Source: Limoniibacter endophyticus
GTDB lineage: Bacteria > Pseudomonadota > Alphaproteobacteria > Rhizobiales > Rhizobiaceae
DNA: 64,000 bases
Reading direction: 5' to 3'
Assembly: GCF_014652835.1 (NCBI RefSeq)
Contig: NZ_BMZO01000006.1
Span: 239,153 to 303,152 of the forward strand
This document shows, piece after piece, positions 52,567 through 62,400 of this stretch (position 1 is the first letter of the stretch; every line of letters starts with the position of its first letter). The translations under genes and the position numbers were made by a program. Under the pieces are notes generated by a model. The model searched no databases and was not told the origin of the DNA. It was given only the letters and a program-made list of their open reading frames with translations.

Positions 52567-53046
52567 TTACTGTCCTTCAAACATCGTGTCGAGCGGCAGG
52601 TGTGTCCTGACGATGGGCGATTTCAGCACGACGAAGCTGAAATATTTGTCGATCCCGATATCCATATCGATAAGCCGCTCCATCACCGTCTGGTATTCGA
52701 CGATGCCCGCCGTGACGAATTTCATCAGATAGTCGTAGCCGCCTGAAATGAGGTGGCACTCCATGACGGAATCGATCTTTTCTACGGTCGCAAGAAAACG
52801 TGCAAAGTCGATCTGGCGATGGTTCTTCAGCGTGATTTCGGTGAAGACCGTAAGCGTCTGTCCGAGCTTGGCAACATCGATCTGTGCGGAATAGCTGGTA
52901 ATATAGCCTTCCGCCTGCAATTTCTTGACCCGCATGAGGCAAGGGCTCGGCGACAGGTTGACCAGCTCGGCTAGTTCGACGTTGGTGATGCGCCCGTTTT
53001 TCTGGAGCTCAGTGAGAATGCGCAGATCGATCCTGTCCAGCTTCAT
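52567..53046 (-). CDS. Lrp/AsnC-family transcriptional regulator
   Basis: 159 residues from ATG 53046 (MKLDRIDLRILTELQ), the usual Lrp length; longer in-frame starts would run through the inverted repeat at 53060. N-terminal helix-turn-helix RITNVELAELVNLSPSPC (about 18-40), then the RAM domain with GYDYLMKFVTAGIVEYQ. It probably controls the divergent DadA-like oxidase and possibly the importer operon, in response to an amino acid. Confidence 0.87.
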   Translation of the reverse strand: MKLDRIDLRILTELQKNGRITNVELAELVNLSPSPCLMRVKKLQAEGYITSYSAQIDVAKLGQTLTVFTEITLKNHRQIDFARFLATVEKIDSVMECHLISGGYDYLMKFVTAGIVEYQTVMERLIDMDIGIDKYFSFVVLKSPIVRTHLPLDTMFEGQ

Positions 53047-53059
53047 GAAGGCATCCGTA

Positions 53060-53075
53060 TGCGAGAAATTTCGCA
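53060..53075. promoter_or_regulatory. Candidate Lrp binding site
   Basis: Inverted half-sites TGCGA and TCGCA separated by 6 AT-rich bases, 13 bp upstream of the Lrp start. Lrp/AsnC sites typically have this short dyad with an AT centre. Confidence 0.45.
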
Positions 53076-53285
53076 GGCGACTATACGCCATTCGGCGCGT
53101 CCTGCAATCTCTGGCACGATAGCCGAAAATCATTATTGGCGCTGAGGGAAGGAAAGGGCCTCGCCGCAACAAATCGCTTCGCTTGAGGACCGGTTCGGCA
53201 GGAAATTCTGTGGAGCGGCGGACTGTTGGCGCATGGGACGGCGGTGCTTGGGCTAGGATAACCTGCAAAATTCGGAGAATAGCAG

Positions 53286-54611
53286 ATGCCCGCGCCCCTG
53301 ATGCATATAGAAACCAATGCCGAGCTTCCCCAGGAGGCGGATGTCGTCGTCATCGGCGGTGGCGTGGTGGGCGTTTTTACCGCCTATTATCTGGCGCGGC
53401 GCGGCGTGAAGGTGGCGCTTGTCGAAAAGGGGCGGATCGCTGCCGAGCAATCGAGCCGCAACTGGGGCTGGTGCCGCCAGCAGAACCGGGATGCGCGCGA
53501 ATTGCCCATGGCGACCAAGAGCCTCGACCTGTGGGAGAATGTTGCGCGCGAAACCGGCGAAGATACCGGCTTCCGACGCTGCGGCCTGCTTTATCTTTCT
53601 CAGAACGAGACGGAAATTGCCGGGTGGGCCAAGTGGCGCGATTTCGCACGAACCGTCGGCGTGACGACGCATATGCTCAGCGCCGAAGAGGCAAGTGAAC
53701 GCGGTCGCGCAACTGGGAGGCGCTGGAAGGGCGGTGTCTTCTCGCCGAGTGACGGAACGGCGAACCCGGAGAGGGCGGTGCCGGTAACCGCCCGCGGTAT
53801 CATCGCCGCCGGAGGCACCGTGCATCAGAACTGCGCAGCGCGTGGCGTTGAACTTAGCGCGGGCCGCGTCAGCGGGGTCGTCACCGAGAAAGGCACGATC
53901 AGAACAAAAACCGTTGTCATGGCGGGCGGCGCCTGGGCGTCATCCTTCGTGCATCAGCTGGGCTTCCGTTTCCCGCAGGCCGCCGTTCGCGCTTCCATTC
54001 TTGCGGTCGCTCCAGGCGCCGAAGGCTTGCCGGATGCTCTGCATACCGCGGAAGTATCGATGACCAAGCGCGGCCAGGGAGGCTATACGCTGGCGATCAG
54101 CGGCCGCGCCCGCGTCGATCCGACGCCGCAACAGTTGCGTTTTTCACGCGAATTCGTGCCCATGTTTGCGCGTCGCTGGAGGAGCCTTGCGCCCGGCGGC
54201 CTGGAAGGCTGGAAGAATGGCCATGAGACGCTGAAAAAATGGTCGCTTGATGCAGTTACGCCGATGGAGAAGAACCGTATTCTCGATCCTAAGCCGGATC
54301 AGGGGCAGATCGACCTGACCTACAGTCGAGCCAGGGAGCTGCTGCCGGATCTGCGCAATACGCCGATCGCCCATGCCTGGGCGGGATATATCGACAGCAC
54401 ACCTGATGGCGTTCCTGCCATTGGTGAACTGGAAACCATTCCTGGCTTCATTCTGGCAGCGGGCTTCAGCGGCCACGGTTTCGGCATCGGACCGGGGGCA
54501 GGGCATATGATTGCCGACGTCATTACCGGTCAGGAGCCGATCGTTGATCCGAAACCCTATCGCCCCGAGCGCCTCAACGGCTCCGCCTGGGGCAAAGTCG
54601 CCGATTTCTAA
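53286..54611 (+). CDS. FAD-dependent amine/D-amino-acid oxidase, DadA-like
   Basis: 441 residues of DAO fold. The FAD motif VVVIGGGVVGVFTAYYLARR is near residue 18; AAEQSSRNWGWCRQQNRD near 52 is a flavin-site segment. A C-terminal GFSGHGFGIGPGAGHMIADV closes the cofactor site. It would deaminate a D-amino acid or secondary amine to an oxo acid. It is divergent from the Lrp gene across about 240 bp and ends 2 bp from the HlyD gene on the other strand. Confidence 0.82.
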   Translation: MPAPLMHIETNAELPQEADVVVIGGGVVGVFTAYYLARRGVKVALVEKGRIAAEQSSRNWGWCRQQNRDARELPMATKSLDLWENVARETGEDTGFRRCGLLYLSQNETEIAGWAKWRDFARTVGVTTHMLSAEEASERGRATGRRWKGGVFSPSDGTANPERAVPVTARGIIAAGGTVHQNCAARGVELSAGRVSGVVTEKGTIRTKTVVMAGGAWASSFVHQLGFRFPQAAVRASILAVAPGAEGLPDALHTAEVSMTKRGQGGYTLAISGRARVDPTPQQLRFSREFVPMFARRWRSLAPGGLEGWKNGHETLKKWSLDAVTPMEKNRILDPKPDQGQIDLTYSRARELLPDLRNTPIAHAWAGYIDSTPDGVPAIGELETIPGFILAAGFSGHGFGIGPGAGHMIADVITGQEPIVDPKPYRPERLNGSAWGKVADF

Positions 54612-54613
54612 TT

Positions 54614-55801
54614 CTAACGTTCGCGCATGGCCTCTGCAGCGCGGTTGAGTGGCTTGATTAAATAGTCGAGGACCGTCTTGCTACCTGTGTGGATGTCGGC
54701 GGTTGCCACCATGCCTGGCGTGATGGGGAACTCCTTGCCCGCATCATTGACGAGCTTGTCCTTATCCGTGCGAATGAACACGCGATAGTAGAAGATTTCC
54801 GGATCGACCTCGTCCTGGATCGTGTCCGGCGAGATCGTCGAGACTTCGCCGTCCAGGTCTCCATAGATGGCATAATCATAGGCCGTTATCTTGACGCTGG
54901 CGCGCTGTCCCGGATGGATGAAGGCGATATCGCGCGGCGATATGCGCGCCTCCACCAGCAATTGATCGTCCAGCGGTACGATGACCATCAACTTGCCATT
55001 CGGTGGAATGACGCCGCCAATCGTGGAGACCTCGATATTCTTGACGACGCCGCGCACCGGAGAACGCACCGTAAGGCGCTCGAGCCGGTTGGTGCGTCCG
55101 CGGAGGGTCGAGGAGAGGGCGGCGACTTCGGCATTGGCCTTGGCAAGTTCCTCGCGTGCGCGCACGATATATTCCGACTGCACTTCTTCCTGCTTCAGTT
55201 GCAGCTCAACGAGCTCACGCTTCAAGCGGATAACCTCGACCTGACTCGAAGCGCCGATGTCGGACAGCTTTTCATTGATCGCAAGCTCGCTCTTGACGAG
55301 TTCGATGGATTGTCTGATCCAGGATAGGGTTTCGTTCAGGCTGTTCCTGCGGGCGCTGAAAAGCCGGTGTTCGGCAGCGACGAGTTCGGGAAAATCTGCG
55401 AGAGCTTCAGGAAAATTCAGTTCCGTGTCGCTTACTTCGGCTTGCAGCCGTGTCGCGCTGGCAAGCGCTGCACGATAGCGCGCCGCGTTCTCGTCAAGCT
55501 CGGAAGTGGTTAGTGTCGGGTCGAGTTGCGCCAGAACCTGTCCGGGTTCAACAATCTGATCCTGGCGGACGTGGAGAGAGGCAAGAATGCCACCCTCGAG
55601 CGACTCGATATTCTGCTCCCGCGTTGTCGGGACGATTTTGCCTGTACCCGACGATACTTCGTCCAGAACGGCAAAATAGGACCATATGCCGAGAGTCAGC
55701 AGGAGGATGGCCGTAACCCAGATGATGCGCGAGGAGCGCGCCAGCTTGACGTCGTCCGTGTCTCCGAAAACCCAATCTTCGTTGGTTCGTGCTGCGCTCA
55801 T
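54614..55801 (-). CDS. HlyD-family type I secretion adaptor
   Basis: 395 residues. One N-terminal membrane helix (AILLLTLGIWSYFAVLDEV, near 30-50), then GTGKIVPTTREQNIESLEGG and a lipoyl-like half-motif. A long coiled-coil hairpin covers about 95-240 (ELVELQLKQEEVQSEYIVRA). The C-terminal beta domain holds VRSPVRGVVKNIEVSTIGGV and GMVATADIHTGSKTVLDYL. It bridges the inner-membrane ABC exporter to the TolC-like channel. Start overlaps the ABC gene stop by 4 bp. Confidence 0.9.
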   Translation of the reverse strand: MSAARTNEDWVFGDTDDVKLARSSRIIWVTAILLLTLGIWSYFAVLDEVSSGTGKIVPTTREQNIESLEGGILASLHVRQDQIVEPGQVLAQLDPTLTTSELDENAARYRAALASATRLQAEVSDTELNFPEALADFPELVAAEHRLFSARRNSLNETLSWIRQSIELVKSELAINEKLSDIGASSQVEVIRLKRELVELQLKQEEVQSEYIVRAREELAKANAEVAALSSTLRGRTNRLERLTVRSPVRGVVKNIEVSTIGGVIPPNGKLMVIVPLDDQLLVEARISPRDIAFIHPGQRASVKITAYDYAIYGDLDGEVSTISPDTIQDEVDPEIFYYRVFIRTDKDKLVNDAGKEFPITPGMVATADIHTGSKTVLDYLIKPLNRAAEAMRER

Positions 55802-57993
55802 GATCGCGTCCCGGCATTCGCGGGTGGAGGACTGCCTGCAACATTGCTGATGCCACGCAATTTCTGCAGAGCGATTTCTTTTTTCTCATCCATTACGATT
55901 GCACCCTGATCCACGACGATCAGACGGTTCACCAGATCGAGCACACGCATGCGATGTGTGGCGATCACGACGGTTTTTTCCGCGCTCCACCGTCCGAAAG
56001 CTTCCAGGAAGTGCCGTTCCGTTGCTTCGTCCATCGAGGCGGTCGGTTCATCGAGCAGCACCACGGAAGGATCGCGCAGCATGAGACGCGCGAGAAGTAA
56101 TGCCTGTTTTTGCCCGCCTGAAAGACCGCGGCCGCCCTCCAAGATCTGGTGATCCAGCCCCCGTGGCAGACGGTGAATGAATTCGGCAGCCCCCGTCATT
56201 TCCAGTGCGCGTATGATTTGGGTCGAACTTGCGTTCGGCGCGCCGAGCAACAGGTTTTCGCGGATTGTGCCAAAAAACAGCGTTGCATTTTGAGAGAGAT
56301 AGGCGACATCGCGACGCAGATCGGCGGGATCGATATGTTTCAAGGCAATTGAGTCGAGAAGGATTTCTCCGGCGGATGGCTCGAGCATTCCTGAAAGCCC
56401 TTGCAGCAGGGTGGATTTGCCTGCTCCATTCTTGCCAAGGAGAGCGATCTTCTCTCCACCAGTGATAGAGAGCGATTTCACCAGCAAGGCGGGCACCCCG
56501 AGATTGAGCGCGTCGTAATGGAACTGCGTGCTGGAGAGCCGATAGTTGCCGGCGATGCGTGAAAGGTGGATGCGGCTCTCCCGGGGCGCATGGTCGACGG
56601 GCAGCCTCATGAGATCGTTCAGACTGGAGAGACCGATTTTCGCTTGTTGAAGCCGGCTCAATACTTGGGTGATCTGAGCCATAGGTCCCATCATGCGGGA
56701 AGCGAGTACGGACGAGCCAACAAGGACGCCGGTTGTGATTTCGCCGGCCATGACCATCGGTGCTCCAACGAAGATCGTCGATGCGTAGACAGCCGTCTGG
56801 ATATTGAACGTCCAGACGTTGAGCGTGTTGGCGATATTACGCTGCTTGAGCTGCGCGTCACCGGTAACCGCGTTTAGATGATTCCATTGTTGCTGGAAGC
56901 GGTCCTCCGCCTGCAACGTCTTGATATCTTCTATGCCCTGTACGGCTTCGACAAGAACCGCATTGCGCAATGAGGACTCGCGCATCGCCGCCTGCGAGGC
57001 GGCCCTGAGGCGACGCTGATAGAGCACTCCCGGAACAATCAACAGGATGAGCGCCACCAGCGGGACGAAGGCGAGTGCACCGCCAATGAAGAACAATATC
57101 GTCAGAAACACGATGAAGAAGGGGATGTCGGCGATCGCGGTCACGGTGGTCGAGGTGAGCATGTCGCGCACTTGCTCCAGCTCGCGAAGCTGCGCGATGA
57201 AAGTGCCGGTCGACACGGGCCGAGCCTTGTTCTTGACGCGCAAGGCATGTCCGAAGACGAGATCCGACATGCGAATGTCGGCGCGTTTGCCCAGCATGTC
57301 GATGACGCTCATCCGCGTCTTGCGCATGATGAAATCAAAGACAAGTGCCAAAAGGACACCGCTGAAAAGGACATAGAGCGTGTTGAACGACTTGGCGGGG
57401 ACCACGCGGTCATAGACCTGCATGGAAAAAAGGATGCCGGCCAGCCCCAGCAGATTGGCAACGAGCGAGGCGATCATGACATGACCGTAGGGGCGCAGGT
57501 CGCGCAGGACGATCTTGCGAAACCAGCCGCGCTCATAGGGCTTGATATACGCATCGACGCGTTCATCCGGAATCGCGTGCAACGGTCGTGCAATGGCCAC
57601 GCGCTCGGCATTCTCGAAGAGAACATCGGCCGGCATGATATTGCCGGTGGACCCATCCGCGCCATCGGTGACGCTGGCGTCGCCATTTGCACCGAACGCT
57701 GTCACCACGATAACCTGGCCATCTTTCAGCGCCACGATCATCGGCAGCTGCCAACTCGTAAACTTGGTTTCTGACGGGTGCTTCAAACGCAGGCGTAAGC
57801 CGAGCGATTGCGCGATATTGCCGATGCGGTCCTTTCCCTCCGATGCGGTATCCCAGTACATGGATTGCCTGGCTGCCTGTTCGGACAGCGGAATGCGATA
57901 ATGGCGCGCCACATGGCGAAGGCACGAAAACCAGGGAGCGAGATCTGGCGGCGGCGTGTCGGTCAGCGAACTTTCATCCTTGTGAAGGGTCAT
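55798..57993 (-). CDS. Type I secretion ABC exporter, LapB/LssB-type
   Basis: 731 residues. An N-terminal C39-like domain (about 1-150) has no clear catalytic Cys-His arrangement, so it is probably a non-cleaving docking domain. The membrane domain covers about 170-440, including VANLLGLAGILFSMQVYDRV. The ATPase has Walker A LGKNGAGKST near 512, signature LSGGQKQ near 625 and Walker B VVLLDEPTASMD. It powers export of the adhesin encoded upstream. It overlaps both neighbours by 4 bp. Confidence 0.9.
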   Translation of the reverse strand: MTLHKDESSLTDTPPPDLAPWFSCLRHVARHYRIPLSEQAARQSMYWDTASEGKDRIGNIAQSLGLRLRLKHPSETKFTSWQLPMIVALKDGQVIVVTAFGANGDASVTDGADGSTGNIMPADVLFENAERVAIARPLHAIPDERVDAYIKPYERGWFRKIVLRDLRPYGHVMIASLVANLLGLAGILFSMQVYDRVVPAKSFNTLYVLFSGVLLALVFDFIMRKTRMSVIDMLGKRADIRMSDLVFGHALRVKNKARPVSTGTFIAQLRELEQVRDMLTSTTVTAIADIPFFIVFLTILFFIGGALAFVPLVALILLIVPGVLYQRRLRAASQAAMRESSLRNAVLVEAVQGIEDIKTLQAEDRFQQQWNHLNAVTGDAQLKQRNIANTLNVWTFNIQTAVYASTIFVGAPMVMAGEITTGVLVGSSVLASRMMGPMAQITQVLSRLQQAKIGLSSLNDLMRLPVDHAPRESRIHLSRIAGNYRLSSTQFHYDALNLGVPALLVKSLSITGGEKIALLGKNGAGKSTLLQGLSGMLEPSAGEILLDSIALKHIDPADLRRDVAYLSQNATLFFGTIRENLLLGAPNASSTQIIRALEMTGAAEFIHRLPRGLDHQILEGGRGLSGGQKQALLLARLMLRDPSVVLLDEPTASMDEATERHFLEAFGRWSAEKTVVIATHRMRVLDLVNRLIVVDQGAIVMDEKKEIALQKLRGISNVAGSPPPANAGTRS

Positions 57994-59432
57994 TCCCTGT
58001 TCCCTGTGGCGATGCCCTGAAGGCCGAACGCGCCGCGTGTTCGGCCGGAGTTGTAAAGGCAGTCGGCATTCAGGCGCATGAGATCGCTGGCCGCGTTGAC
58101 GCGTTCGAAACGGGCCGCGTGCAGTTCCTGCTCCGCATTGAGAAGATCGAGCAGCGTTCGTGTTCCGAGATCCAGATATTGTCGCTTGTAGAGATCGCGC
58201 GTCTGGGCAATCATCCCGTCGCGTTTTTCCAGGGAAGCCTGTAGCGCCGACAGGCCCTGGATTTGACTGCGAGCGGCTGACAATCCCTCCATTACTTCCA
58301 GTTGGGCGGACTGGCGGGCAGCATCGGCTGCGCCGAGGGCGAAGTTTGCAGCATTGCGGCGCGCTTTGTTGGCGCCACCCTCGTAAATATTGCCGCGCAC
58401 ATTGAGACCCACGGTGAATTCCGGTTCGTCCTCGTCATGTCGACTGCGCGAATTGCCGCTGAGATCATAGCCGGCGTCGGCATCGAGAGAGAAGGTGGGC
58501 AGCGAGTCTGCACGGCTTTTCGAAAGATGTGCCATTGCTTCACCGCGGCGCGCGACCGCCTGCTGAATCGCTGGAACCGTGTTCCAGTCGGGCTCACCCG
58601 TCGCGCAATGCTTGGAAAATGAAGCAGGAAAGACCGCGCCGCTGACATGCACGGATGTGCCAGTGAGGCTGCTCAATGTCGTTTGCCAGCGCGCCAGCTG
58701 CGCGGAAAGCTCCAGGACGCGCGACTGGGCAGCTTGAAGGCGCGCTTCTGCCTGTATTTTATCCGACAGGGTGCTCGCACCCGTGTCGCTCCGCTGACGC
58801 ACCAGTTTGGCAATATCTTCAACCCCGTTCACCTGCTGTTGGGCAACCGCCAGCAATTTCTGGTACCGGTCGACTTCGATGACGGCATAGGCGACGTCGC
58901 GGACCAGGTTGTCGGTCTGCAAGAGCAATTCGGTCTGCTGTACTGCTCGCTGTGCGGAGGCCACATTGACGGCGCCTGAGACCTTGCCGAAATCGTAGAC
59001 CATTTGCGACGCTTGCACCGTCGCCCGCGGATTGAAGCCTTCACGGTCGGCGCGGCGGTCGTAGTTCGAATTGATGCCGCCACTGATCTTCGGATAGTAA
59101 CCGGCGCGCGCAACGTCTATTTCCGCTTCGTATTGACCGATCCGCGCCGTAGCTTCTCCGAGCGAGGGGTGAAAGGACACCGCACGTTTCACCGCTTGCT
59201 CGATTACCGAACCGCCGACGCGGGCAGAAGCCGTCGCACCAACCGTAATGGGATCGATGGCTTTTCCAGCGCCTTGTCGAGATGGGGCAGGTGGCATGCT
59301 GGCAGTCTTGACGGGAGGTGGCGGAGCAATTGCATGCCGGTCCGTGTTCAATGAACATCCCGCCACCAGGAAGATGAGAAGCATTATATTCAAATGTCCA
59401 CGTGCCAGTACGAGTAAACCCACTTTGTTCAC
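57990..59432 (-). CDS. TolC-family outer-membrane channel with lipobox
   Basis: 480 residues with the repeated TolC alpha-barrel pattern (for example YYPKISGGINSNYDRR and QLSARLARW-like helices). The N-terminus MLLIFLVAGCSLN contains a lipobox (LVAGC), so the protein is likely acylated at the outer membrane. Start is GTG 59432, with GGAG very close; an ATG at 59384 is possible, and both keep the lipobox. It completes the T1SS with the ABC exporter and HlyD adaptor. Confidence 0.87.
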   Translation of the reverse strand: MNKVGLLVLARGHLNIMLLIFLVAGCSLNTDRHAIAPPPPVKTASMPPAPSRQGAGKAIDPITVGATASARVGGSVIEQAVKRAVSFHPSLGEATARIGQYEAEIDVARAGYYPKISGGINSNYDRRADREGFNPRATVQASQMVYDFGKVSGAVNVASAQRAVQQTELLLQTDNLVRDVAYAVIEVDRYQKLLAVAQQQVNGVEDIAKLVRQRSDTGASTLSDKIQAEARLQAAQSRVLELSAQLARWQTTLSSLTGTSVHVSGAVFPASFSKHCATGEPDWNTVPAIQQAVARRGEAMAHLSKSRADSLPTFSLDADAGYDLSGNSRSRHDEDEPEFTVGLNVRGNIYEGGANKARRNAANFALGAADAARQSAQLEVMEGLSAARSQIQGLSALQASLEKRDGMIAQTRDLYKRQYLDLGTRTLLDLLNAEQELHAARFERVNAASDLMRLNADCLYNSGRTRGAFGLQGIATGNRE

Positions 59433-59462
59433 ATCTCCAGAGTGTTCTGGTTCATGACAGTT

Positions 59463-59488
59463 CCGGCCCGGACGCTGGTCCGGACCGG
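59463..59488 (-). promoter_or_regulatory. GC-rich hairpin between adhesin and TolC genes
   Basis: Nine-bp arms CCGGCCCGG and CCGGACCGG (one G-U on the transcript), 8-nt loop, 11 bp after the adhesin stop. No T-run. It could attenuate or process the transcript so the giant adhesin and its secretion genes are expressed at different levels. Confidence 0.45.
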
Positions 59489-59499
59489 ATTCGCTTATC

Positions 59500-62400
59500 T
59501 CAGACGGTGTGTTGGTTGTTTGAAAGCAATTCCAGCTCGTCCTCCGGCTTGATTGGCAGATACTGGTAAGGTGTTGCGTCGGACGCTTCGTCGTTCGGGG
59601 GCGCGACAGTCAGTGCCTCGCCCGGCAGCGTGATCATCTGTTCTTCTGCCGGCGCGGGGGCGTTCTGTTCGAACATCGCAAGATCGATCTCCAGGGCATC
59701 GCCGGATGCGGTTTCCAGCTGTAGCTCAGGCAGGATGGACGCTTCGGTATCATCGGCGCTGACGTCGCTTTCGAGTGCATCTATACCGGCCAGCGGGATG
59801 ATATCGTCATCGACGGGCTCGGACTGTATCGACACGACCGGCGGGACACCCTCCTCGATCGCAATCGCCAAGGTTGCCTCTGAGGACGAGCCATTCGGAT
59901 TGTAAATGCGATAGGTAAAGACGTCGGTCGTGCCGATGCCGGTTGTTGCCGCTGTGGGCGTGTAGATGTAATCGCCGTCCGCGAATATCTGCAGCGAGCC
60001 ATGCGCTCCCGTTACCGTCACGCCGTTTGCTCCTGGAGTGGTCCACACACCTGGCGCCGTCTGGATTTGCATGACGCTCAATGCGGAGGCGAAGACATCG
60101 TCTTCGAGAACGTTGCCGGTTGCCGCCGTGGTTGGTCCCGCCACAAGCTGACCCAGATCGGTTGCATTGAACTCGATCCCCACATTGACCGCACCGGCGA
60201 CGGAAAGGACGCCCCCGTTCTGCACCGCAAGACGATAATTTCCCGGCCCAAGATCCTGGAGATTGACGACGAGATTGTTCCCGACCAGATCGACCAGATC
60301 CAGCGCCGCCAGCTGCGCACGCGTGTAGAGAACGGTTGTGGAGTTGTTGGCGTTGACGCGTAGAACCTGGAAATTGATCGTGTCGAGAAGGCTCAGCAAG
60401 CCGCCGGCATTAATGCTGATCGTTGCATCGGTCATCGTATTCGAGGCGACGCTGAAATTATATGTTCCCGACGTCTGACCGATATTGACGCCGAGAAGTC
60501 CAAGCAGCCAACTGTAGCTGATGGCGTTGGATACGGTAGTTGTGGTCACGGGGTTGACCAGCTGGATCAGCGCCGTGTCGTTATCGCTTACGGCACCCGT
60601 CAGGGTGGCTGGTTGGCCCGGATCGTTCGAATTCCACGTCGCTGTCACATCGGGGCTGCCGATCTGCATGTAGATGCTCGCAGTCGATGTTCCGTTCGGG
60701 CCGTCGATGCGATAGGTGAATATGTCGACCTGACCCACGGAAGCGGGATCATTATCCGGCGCGTAGGTGAAGGACCCGTCGACATTGATCGTCAGCGTGC
60801 CGTATTGGCCCTGAACCTGTGTGCCATCGACGACCTCGACGAAATTATTCTCGCTGACCGCAATCTGGAAAACAGGCGTACCGCCACCGAGCGAATCCGG
60901 TGGATTGCCATCGGTTCCCGTCAGAACGTTTCCGGTGATTTGCTCGCCGATGGCGGTAAACTGTGTCAGGCTGGATTGGACGATCGACGCATTGACGCTT
61001 ACGGTTGTCCCGAGGCCAGCCAAGCCTCCGCCACCGAATACGAGCCTGTAATTGCCGGCTTCGAGGTCCTGCGCTGTGACGCGGATACCCTGATTGGCCA
61101 GGCCGGCCAGTTCAAGCAAGCCACCGTCCCCGCTCGCTCCGACCAGTTCCCATTGGCCATCCGGACGCTGGACGAACAGTTGAGCCGAGGCGTTGGTCAG
61201 CAGGCCCAGGAGGCCTGTCACACCGATATCGAATGTTGCGTCGCCCTCCGTACCGGCTGCAACCGCGAATTCGAACCGGTCGCTGAAACTGCCGACATTG
61301 ATGAGTGCACTTCTGGACTGGCTGGCCGTCACCGTTGTCGTGACCGGGGAGAGATCAATGGTGGGTGAGAAGATGTCGTTATTGGCGATAGGCGCGGAGG
61401 TATCGACAACCGGCGCGGCGACTGTGCCCGGCAGTGAAACATTGGGAGATGCGGCGCCGTCAGCCAGCGTCACGCTGAGCTGTTGTCCTGAGATCTGCGG
61501 CGGATTGAGCACGATGGTGAACTGACCGCCCGGTTGAACCGTGCCCGTACCGATGACTGTGCCGTCAGAGGACACCGTGACGGTGGTGCCAGCCTCGCCG
61601 GTTCCGCTGACCACGGTTCCCGTCTCGTTAACGGCGAGGTTGGCGGGAGCTTCCGGCGCGGTGGTATCCGGAGCGATGGTCGTGGCAGGGGAGGATATGT
61701 TGGCGGCTGCGTCCGTTAACGTCACGCTGAGGGTCTGCCCATTGTTCTGGGCCGCGTTCAGGGGAATGGAGAACGTGCCGCCCGGCTGGACGGTTCCGGT
61801 CCCCAGAGTAACTGTCCCCGTGGCATCGCGCACCGTGACGGTTGCGCCCACTTCGCCTGAACCCGTCAGCGTAAGGCCATCGCCACTGACGGCGAGATCT
61901 TGCGGCGGGGCAGGAGGCGTGAGATCCGCCGCAATGGCTACTGCCGGAGGCGAAGCGTTGTTGGCGGCGTCCTTCTGCACTATCGTCAGTGGTCCGCCAT
62001 CGATCTGCGGTGTCGTGAAGATGATCGAGAAGGTGCCGTTCGGCTGGACAGTACCAGTTCCCACGATTGCTCCGGATGCATTGGTAACCGATACCGAAGC
62101 GCCTGCCTCACCGGTCCCGCTCAGCCCTGTGCCTTGGCTGGCGACCTGCGTGATGACTGGTGCAAGCGGATCGATTGTATCCGGAGCCGTCGCCTGAGAA
62201 GCGGCAGATGTATTGTTGGACGCATCGCTCTGGGTGACAAAAACATTACCCCCGTTGTTCTGCGCGGGAGACAAGGTGATCGAGAAGGTACCATCCGGCT
62301 GCACGGTTCCGCTGCCGTACAAGACCATGCCGGTTTCGTCCGTGACACGGACGATTGCGCCCGGCTCGCCGGTCCCGGTCAAGCCGGTGCCGTCCTCGTT

